From: a bacterium
Lineage (GTDB): Bacteria > Zhuqueibacterota > Zhuqueibacteria > Residuimicrobiales > Residuimicrobiaceae
NCBI GenBank assembly: GCA_012523655.1
Contig: JAAYTV010000315.1
Span: 1-11,965, forward strand
DNA: 11,965 nt
Direction: 5' to 3'
Every line of letters begins with the position of its first letter. Within the stretch, counting starts at the first letter, position 1. The notes beneath the pieces were generated by a model. That model saw only the letters and a program-made list of their open reading frames with translations, was not told where the DNA came from and ran no database searches. The translations under genes and the position numbers were made by a program. Shown piece by piece: positions 7,976-11,965 of this stretch.

Positions 7976-9241
7976 TCAAGAGCCTTTTTGAACAGGCGGA
8001 TGATCGAGGATATATCCGATATCCATAATATACAGCTGCCTGCCGAAACCTTCATGGGTAGCGTCGATGGACACCATCCGGCCGCTCCGGTTGCAGCGTG
8101 CATGCAGATCAACACGAAAAATACCTCGTTTCGCCGCCATCGCTTTTAGCTTGGCCAATGGAACAAACAGGCCGCTGGGCCGGTGAAACAGCAGCAGATG
8201 CTGCACGCCTTCGATCTCATAGCTGTCCCCCAAAATCCAGTCGTCGTACGGCTTGGGCAGAACAGTCGGGGTGATGTTGTTGCCGCCGGTGTCCGCCAGT
8301 TTTTCCGCCACCTCCGCAGAGCCGTCATCGTTAAAAAGAGAGAAGAAGCGGCCTTCGAGCACCGTGTCGTCGTCCAGCCAGGTGGTGTGGCTGGGATCGT
8401 TGTAAAAATAGCGCAGATTGCGGCCGTCGCGCGAGAGCGACCAGCCGGAGATATGGATGGGGTTGTCCAGGTTGCGCAGATAGATCATGAACCGGGTGGC
8501 CGAAGGATTCCATTCTTCGCGGAATACATAGAGGTCGGTTGTTCCCTGATAACCGTGGGGAAAGGCGAATTGGGCCAGCTTTTCCAGACTGATGAGAAAT
8601 TTTACTTTTCCGGTCTTCATATCCATTCTTTCGATGCCGGATTTTTTCGGCGTTTTAATGCCGGCATACGGATCGCCAATGCCGTTGTAGGCGGTACCGG
8701 GATGCTTCATGCGGCCGAAATCATGGGTCAGGGCGAATCGGCCGTCGTCCGAGATATCGTAAACCGGCCGCGGTAGAGTCCTTCGTTTGCCGGTTTTAAA
8801 ATCGTACAGCCTGGAGATGTAGCGGGAACCATCGTCGCTGCGATCGTTCCACAGGATCTCGCTGGAGCAGGGAACCCACTGCAGTCGGCATCCCTGCTGC
8901 CAGTTCCATGCAGTGGTCTCGCCGATTTTCCTCCAGGTAAAGCCGTCCTGCAGATCATAGTACCCGATTTCTCCTTTATCGCTGGGCTGCACCTCCCGGT
9001 TCTGAAAACCGACCTTCATGGCCAAGGCGTAGCGGCCGCTGCTGTCGAACTGCTGCACGTCAAAGTACCAGAATCCAGTGTAGCACGGATTCTCCGGCGT
9101 GCCGGGATCAGACACACGGATCAGTTTCGCGTATTTATGACCGCTGCCATGCACCACTTCGTCCCAGGTTGCACAGGTGGTATAGTCCTGCGCCCAGGCG
9201 GAGAGCGCCAAAACCAAGAGCGCGTAGATCCAGTTTTTCAT
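7976..9241 (-). CDS. secreted beta-propeller-like protein, function unknown
   Basis: A 421-residue exported protein. Residues 1-17 form a signal peptide (MKNWIYALLVLALSAWA, cleavage likely before Gln18). The mature part shows repeated TolB/WD-like strand patterns: FDSSGRYALAMKV, ISDDGRFALTHDF, NPSATRFMIYLRN, LSRDGRNLRYFYN and a last, best one at ~379-405, LHARCNRSGRMVSIDATHEG then GRQLYIMDI. This spacing fits a beta-propeller. The last repeat (D-L-H...N-R-S-G...D-A-T-H-E-G...Q-L-Y) recalls oligogalacturonate-lyase-like propellers (pectate lyase family 22) and related proteins in glycan-degradation loci, but I cannot confirm a catalytic site. AGGA lies 11 nt before the ATG at 9241. It lies 84 nt downstream of the GH92 stop on the same strand, so it is probably co-transcribed with the mannosidase. 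The gene is certain, the fold likely, the activity unknown. Confidence 0.85.
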   Translation of the reverse strand: MKNWIYALLVLALSAWAQDYTTCATWDEVVHGSGHKYAKLIRVSDPGTPENPCYTGFWYFDVQQFDSSGRYALAMKVGFQNREVQPSDKGEIGYYDLQDGFTWRKIGETTAWNWQQGCRLQWVPCSSEILWNDRSDDGSRYISRLYDFKTGKRRTLPRPVYDISDDGRFALTHDFGRMKHPGTAYNGIGDPYAGIKTPKKSGIERMDMKTGKVKFLISLEKLAQFAFPHGYQGTTDLYVFREEWNPSATRFMIYLRNLDNPIHISGWSLSRDGRNLRYFYNDPSHTTWLDDDTVLEGRFFSLFNDDGSAEVAEKLADTGGNNITPTVLPKPYDDWILGDSYEIEGVQHLLLFHRPSGLFVPLAKLKAMAAKRGIFRVDLHARCNRSGRMVSIDATHEGFGRQLYIMDIGYILDHPPVQKGS

Positions 9242-9283
9242 TTCTTCATTTTTCCTTTTATCAATAATGCTATCCCATGACCA

Positions 9284-9297
9284 CCGGCGAGCGCCGG
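9284..9297 (-). repeat. GC-rich hairpin between the GH92 and propeller genes
   Basis: CCGGCG-AG-CGCCGG is a perfect inverted repeat (practically a 5-bp stem CCGGC/GCCGG with a GAGC loop) in the 84-nt gap. No T-run follows on the minus strand, so it is not a standard terminator. It could instead act as an RNA-stability or attenuation stem between the two coding regions. Confidence 0.4.
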
Positions 9298-9325
9298 GGA
9301 TCGGCGCGAATGAATGGACCGATGC

Positions 9326-11587
9326 TTACCGGACCGCGGTCATGGACGGCGGTGCACTGGCCAGAGCGCTGGCCCAGGCTTTGTTGGGCGCAGGGCCCAT
9401 CTCGTACACCAGGGTTCCGCCGTTGACTATATCCTGATGCGTGATCCAGGCTTTGTCATAGGATTTTCCGTTCAGCCGGGCGGATTGTATATAAATATTT
9501 TCCTTGGATAAACCCTCTGCCTTGATCGTAAAGGTCCGACCGCCGTATCTTACCGAATCCAGGTGCAGGACCACGCTGGGGAATATGGGCGCAGTCAGTT
9601 GATAGGACGGATCGCCGGGGCAGAGTGGAAATAGCCCCAGGGCGCTCTGCACATACCAGGAGGACATACAGCCGAAATCGTCGTCCATCTCCAAAAGAAA
9701 ACCGTCCGGCGTGTCTTTAAAGATACGGCCGTAATAGGGCTCTTCAAAGAACTCGTGGGTGCCGTAGTACTGACGCACCGGCTCCGTGAGAATGGCGCGG
9801 ACCCATTTCTGCGTCAACCAGGGTGCGCCGGCGTGGTTGAACAAATAAGGGGCGAGCAATCCCGGCTGATTGCCCATGTTGTAGAGACTGAAGGTGAAAT
9901 AATAGTCCAGATCGTGGATGAATTTTTCTCTGCCGCCGATCAACTGGATCAGGCCCGCCACATCATGGGGAACCCACCATCGCCACATCCACATGCTGCC
10001 TTCGTAGACATGCTTTTCGTCGATAACGCGAGGGTCATGGGGAAATTCCAGCCAATCACCGTTTTCCGAGCGGGCGCGGAAAAAGCCATAGATGTCGTCT
10101 TTTTCCCCGCGCCAGTTCACTGCGGTGCTGTCCCATACGTTTTTATAGAAACCCGCCCGGCGCATGAACTCTTGATAATCCGCATCCTTGCCCAGCGATT
10201 TAGCCAGCTGGGCTACACACCAGGCATCGTAAGAACGCTCCAGGGTGTAATCCGGCCGCAACTGGACATATCCCAACTCGGCGGTCTTGCGGTACCGCTC
10301 CAGCCGCAGCGGATTGCTCAGCACAAAGCGGTACTGGGTGAGTTCGTCGTACACTCCCCGGAACAACTCTTCCCCATCGCCGTCATCCAGGCCTTTTTGC
10401 CATCCGTCCACGGCAACCGCCAGCATGTGTTCATAGCGGCAGTTGAGAAACACCGGCCGCTTCCAGTCATATCGATAGATGTCGCGAATGGATTTAAGGA
10501 TGTTGCCGTAGACCACCGGCTCTGTTAATGTAAGCAGCGAAAACTTGCGGAAATCATCCCAAAAGGCAAAGCCGTCGTGCTGGCGGTGCGAAACCGGATG
10601 CACTTGACCGTCATAGCCGCGACAGAGTCCATTCACATCGGTGATCTCAAAGGGGGTCAAGTATGAGTGATAAAGATGCGTGTAAAAGATTTTTTTATAT
10701 TCCTCTTCCCCCTCCACCTCCACCTTGTTCAGGACCTGCGCCCAGGCCTGCCGGGCGCGCTCTAGGGTTTGCTCGAAATTCCAATCCGGGATCTCGGCTT
10801 TGAGGTTGATTTTAGCCTGTTGTTCGCTGACCGTTGAAAAGCCGATCCTCATCAGCAGTGGCTCCTGAGCCTGCGCAAAGTACAGCACTGCGCCGCAGTC
10901 TTTGCCGGACAAGGCTCTGCGTTTTGCATGCAGAGAGTCATCCCAGGTGGAGAATCGGCGAAACGGCTTGTTGAATTGAACATAATAAAAGATGGAGGGG
11001 GACAGGGAGCCGCAGACCTCAGTCCGCCCGATCACTTTAACCGACGATTGAGAGCCGCGGCCTGCTTTGAGCAGCAGATGCGCTTCCTCATTAGCCGGAA
11101 AAGTGTAGCGGTGAAGCCCCGTGTGCTGGCCCACGGTCAATTCGACGAGGATGTTCAGCGAGTCCAGCACCACCGAATAAAAACCGGGCGCTGCTTTTTC
11201 GCTTTTTTTATCAATGCGGCTGTAGCGCTTGTCCATACATAGTTCTGGCAGGCCGATACCCGGCAGCGTCCACACCAGCCATTGGCGGTCTTGGGGATTA
11301 GTGCCGCCTGATCCAGCGATGCGTAGATGGCTGAATCCACGGACATGGTTGTCCCTGAAATTGTATCCCGAGTGGGCCCAATTGCCGTTTCCGGGCAGAC
11401 TGCTGGGATAGGTGTCTGGCCCGAGATGGACCATGCCCCAAGGTCTCACTGCGCCGGGATGCAGATGGCCGTGATCGCCTGCGGTGCAGATGAAAGGATC
11501 CACATAGTCCAATGTTTTTTCAGTAGATAGCGCGCAAAACGAGGGCGTGATGAAAAGAGAAAAAAGTGCGGCGTGATAGAGTTTCAT
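9326..11587 (-). CDS. GH92 alpha-mannosidase, exported
   Basis: A 753-residue glycoside hydrolase of family 92, calcium-dependent inverting exo-alpha-mannosidases that trim mannose from N-glycans or mannans. ATG 11587 is chosen over the upstream in-frame ATG at 11629 because it has a good ribosome site and begins a signal peptide (MKLYHAALFSLFITPSFCA; the Cys does not form a good lipobox). The N-terminal beta-sandwich domain (~25-265) has YVDPFICTAGDHGHLHPGA, RPWGMVHLGPDT and GFSHLRIAG. The C-terminal (alpha/alpha)6 domain has FAFWDDFRKF, then VYEGSMWMWRWWVPHDVAGL (likely general acid Glu529), GNQPGLLAPYLFN, and MDDDFGCMSSWYVQSALGLFP, where Asp636/Asp637 match the pair of the usual G-N-D-D-x-G motif. 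The usual Asn is Asp and the Gly is Met here. Length is normal for the family. It lies upstream of the propeller gene and downstream of an AraR-like operator. GH92 is certain; linkage specificity is unknown. Confidence 0.96.
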   Translation of the reverse strand: MKLYHAALFSLFITPSFCALSTEKTLDYVDPFICTAGDHGHLHPGAVRPWGMVHLGPDTYPSSLPGNGNWAHSGYNFRDNHVRGFSHLRIAGSGGTNPQDRQWLVWTLPGIGLPELCMDKRYSRIDKKSEKAAPGFYSVVLDSLNILVELTVGQHTGLHRYTFPANEEAHLLLKAGRGSQSSVKVIGRTEVCGSLSPSIFYYVQFNKPFRRFSTWDDSLHAKRRALSGKDCGAVLYFAQAQEPLLMRIGFSTVSEQQAKINLKAEIPDWNFEQTLERARQAWAQVLNKVEVEGEEEYKKIFYTHLYHSYLTPFEITDVNGLCRGYDGQVHPVSHRQHDGFAFWDDFRKFSLLTLTEPVVYGNILKSIRDIYRYDWKRPVFLNCRYEHMLAVAVDGWQKGLDDGDGEELFRGVYDELTQYRFVLSNPLRLERYRKTAELGYVQLRPDYTLERSYDAWCVAQLAKSLGKDADYQEFMRRAGFYKNVWDSTAVNWRGEKDDIYGFFRARSENGDWLEFPHDPRVIDEKHVYEGSMWMWRWWVPHDVAGLIQLIGGREKFIHDLDYYFTFSLYNMGNQPGLLAPYLFNHAGAPWLTQKWVRAILTEPVRQYYGTHEFFEEPYYGRIFKDTPDGFLLEMDDDFGCMSSWYVQSALGLFPLCPGDPSYQLTAPIFPSVVLHLDSVRYGGRTFTIKAEGLSKENIYIQSARLNGKSYDKAWITHQDIVNGGTLVYEMGPAPNKAWASALASAPPSMTAVR

Positions 11588-11592
11588 GGTGT

Positions 11593-11598
11593 CACCCT
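11593..11598 (-). promoter_or_regulatory. ribosome binding site that fixes the GH92 start
   Basis: AGGGTG on the minus strand sits 5 nt before the ATG at 11587. The upstream ATG at 11629 has no comparable site, so the shorter protein that begins directly with its signal peptide is preferred. Confidence 0.65.
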
Positions 11599-11658
11599 GA
11601 ATGAAAGATGGATGAAGGGACCTTGGCATTCCCGTGCGAAGGGATTAAAATAAGTCAT

Positions 11659-11670
11659 TTGTATGTACAA
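11659..11670. promoter_or_regulatory. candidate AraR/GntR-type operator upstream of the mannosidase gene
   Basis: TTGTA-TG-TACAA is a perfect inverted repeat with a 2-nt centre. With flanks (11657-11672, ATTTGTATGTACAATA) it matches 13 of 16 positions of the Bacillus AraR operator consensus as I recall it (ATTTGTACGTACAAAT). It lies 72-83 nt upstream of the GH92 start and, relative to the candidate promoter, at about +8 to +20, a position suited to repression. No regulator gene is in the window, so the binding protein and its sugar signal are inferred. Confidence 0.45.
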
Positions 11671-11684
11671 TAACGCAAATAATA

Positions 11685-11713
11685 ATCATATAGTCAAGTG
11701 GTTTCGATGTCCT
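11685..11713 (-). promoter_or_regulatory. candidate sigma70-type promoter for GH92 and the propeller gene
   Basis: On the minus strand AGGACA (11713-11708) and TATGAT (11690-11685) are spaced by 17 nt, matching 4/6 and 5/6 consensus bases. The -35 would lie inside the 3' end of the upstream gene. A TTGACT (11697-11692) overlaps the same area but has no good -10 at the right distance. The region down to 11645 is clearly AT-rich against its surroundings. Confidence 0.3.
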
Positions 11714-11965
11714 GAAACAGGACCGGCGTTTCGAACAACGAGAGACAAGAGGTCGCGAAGCAGAGCGGTGTAAAACGCACCGCCATGGCTTGAGCGTTCG
11801 GATATTTAATATGGACCTCCACTGCCGCATTTTCCACCCAGGTTGGAGATCCCGGGCCTTCGTCATAATAGCTCCAAGCGGGCAACGGCTTTTCTGCAGG
11901 GCAGAGCGGAAGGCGGACAAACCCTCGCGCATCCGGCGGATTGTGCAGGATGATTTTTGCAATAC
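11694..11965 (-). CDS. C-terminal end of an unidentified protein, partial
   Basis: A frame open from the right edge to a TGA at 11694-11696 encodes the last 90 residues of a protein (the first 2 nt belong to a split codon). The sequence is protein-like: LHNPPDARGFVRLPLCPAE, then WSYYDEGPGSPTWVENAAVE and VHIKYPNAQAMAVRFTPLCF, ending QDIETT. Alternating hydrophobic residues suggest a beta-rich C-terminal domain. No family is recognised. A longer frame in the same stretch (105 codons, 11645-11962) is rich in Arg, Ser and Cys and looks like its out-of-frame shadow. The GH92 gene follows after a 106-nt gap on the same strand, so a functional link is possible but unproven. Confidence 0.7.
   Translation of the reverse strand, partial: IAKIILHNPPDARGFVRLPLCPAEKPLPAWSYYDEGPGSPTWVENAAVEVHIKYPNAQAMAVRFTPLCFATSCLSLFETPVLFQDIETT

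Noticed and set aside
7974..7993. GTTCAA/TTGAAC stem at the propeller stop codon as a terminator
   Set aside because: Six AT-rich base pairs and no following T-run on the minus strand, so it does not qualify.
8183..8776. 197-codon plus-strand frame inside the propeller gene
   Set aside because: Antisense shadow of a gene with a signal peptide and clear repeats.
9332..9341. GACCGCGGTC palindrome near the GH92 stop
   Set aside because: It lies in the last codons of GH92 and is the kind of short GC palindrome expected by chance.
9755..10528. 257-codon plus-strand frame inside GH92
   Set aside because: Antisense to conserved GH92 catalytic sequence, with no ribosome site or recognisable motif.
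11645..11962. 105-codon minus-strand frame at the right end
   Set aside because: Composition is Arg/Ser/Cys-rich and it crosses the AT-rich promoter/operator region; the alternative frame ending at 11694 is more protein-like.
1..11965. CRISPR array, tRNA/rRNA, insertion sequence or prophage genes
   Set aside because: Looked for direct repeats, cloverleaf-like segments, transposase and integrase motifs on both strands and saw none.

Overview
The window reads as chromosomal DNA from a Gram-negative, glycan- and organophosphate-degrading heterotroph. It encodes a TonB-dependent outer-membrane receptor with an N-terminal carboxypeptidase-regulatory-like domain, two lipoproteins with an L-N-G-C lipobox, a Tat-type sulfatase and a GH92 mannosidase. 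The receptor style (regulatory-like domain, plug with V-R-G-G and Y-L-V-D-G) and the enzyme set suggest a member of the FCB assemblage (Bacteroidota relatives, KSB1/Calditrichota-like or similar lineages). That placement is an inference from gene style; there is no rRNA or other marker here.

Left part (1-5922). A TonB-dependent receptor is transcribed leftward and runs off the left edge. Divergent from it, after a 257-nt intergenic region, lies a tight rightward run of three exported hydrolases: a PhoPQ-activated pathogenicity-related (PqaA-type) alpha/beta-hydrolase lipoprotein, a PhoD-like phosphatase/phosphodiesterase with a signal peptide, and a formylglycine-type sulfatase with a twin-arginine signal plus lipobox that resembles heparan N-sulfatase (SGSH). 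Gaps of 13 and 19 nt make this a probable operon.

Middle (5923-7975). A 396-nt stretch with no convincing gene separates the operon from a sodium:alanine/glycine symporter (AGCS family) gene, which is followed by a 154-nt convergent intergenic region.

Right part (7976-11965, all leftward). From upstream to downstream: the C-terminal 90 residues of an unidentified protein running off the right edge, a GH92 alpha-mannosidase with a signal peptide, and a secreted beta-propeller-like protein. The gap before GH92 is AT-rich. It holds a perfect 12-bp inverted repeat close to the operator of the GntR-family arabinose repressor AraR, just downstream of a plausible promoter. This is the clearest regulatory signal in the window.

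Together the genes fit a small carbohydrate-utilisation neighbourhood in which surface or periplasmic enzymes strip sulfate, phosphate/phosphodiester and mannose from complex glycans and a TonB receptor imports the products. That joint role is inferred from gene content and proximity. No RNA gene, CRISPR array, transposase, defence system or clearly new multi-gene system was recognised.
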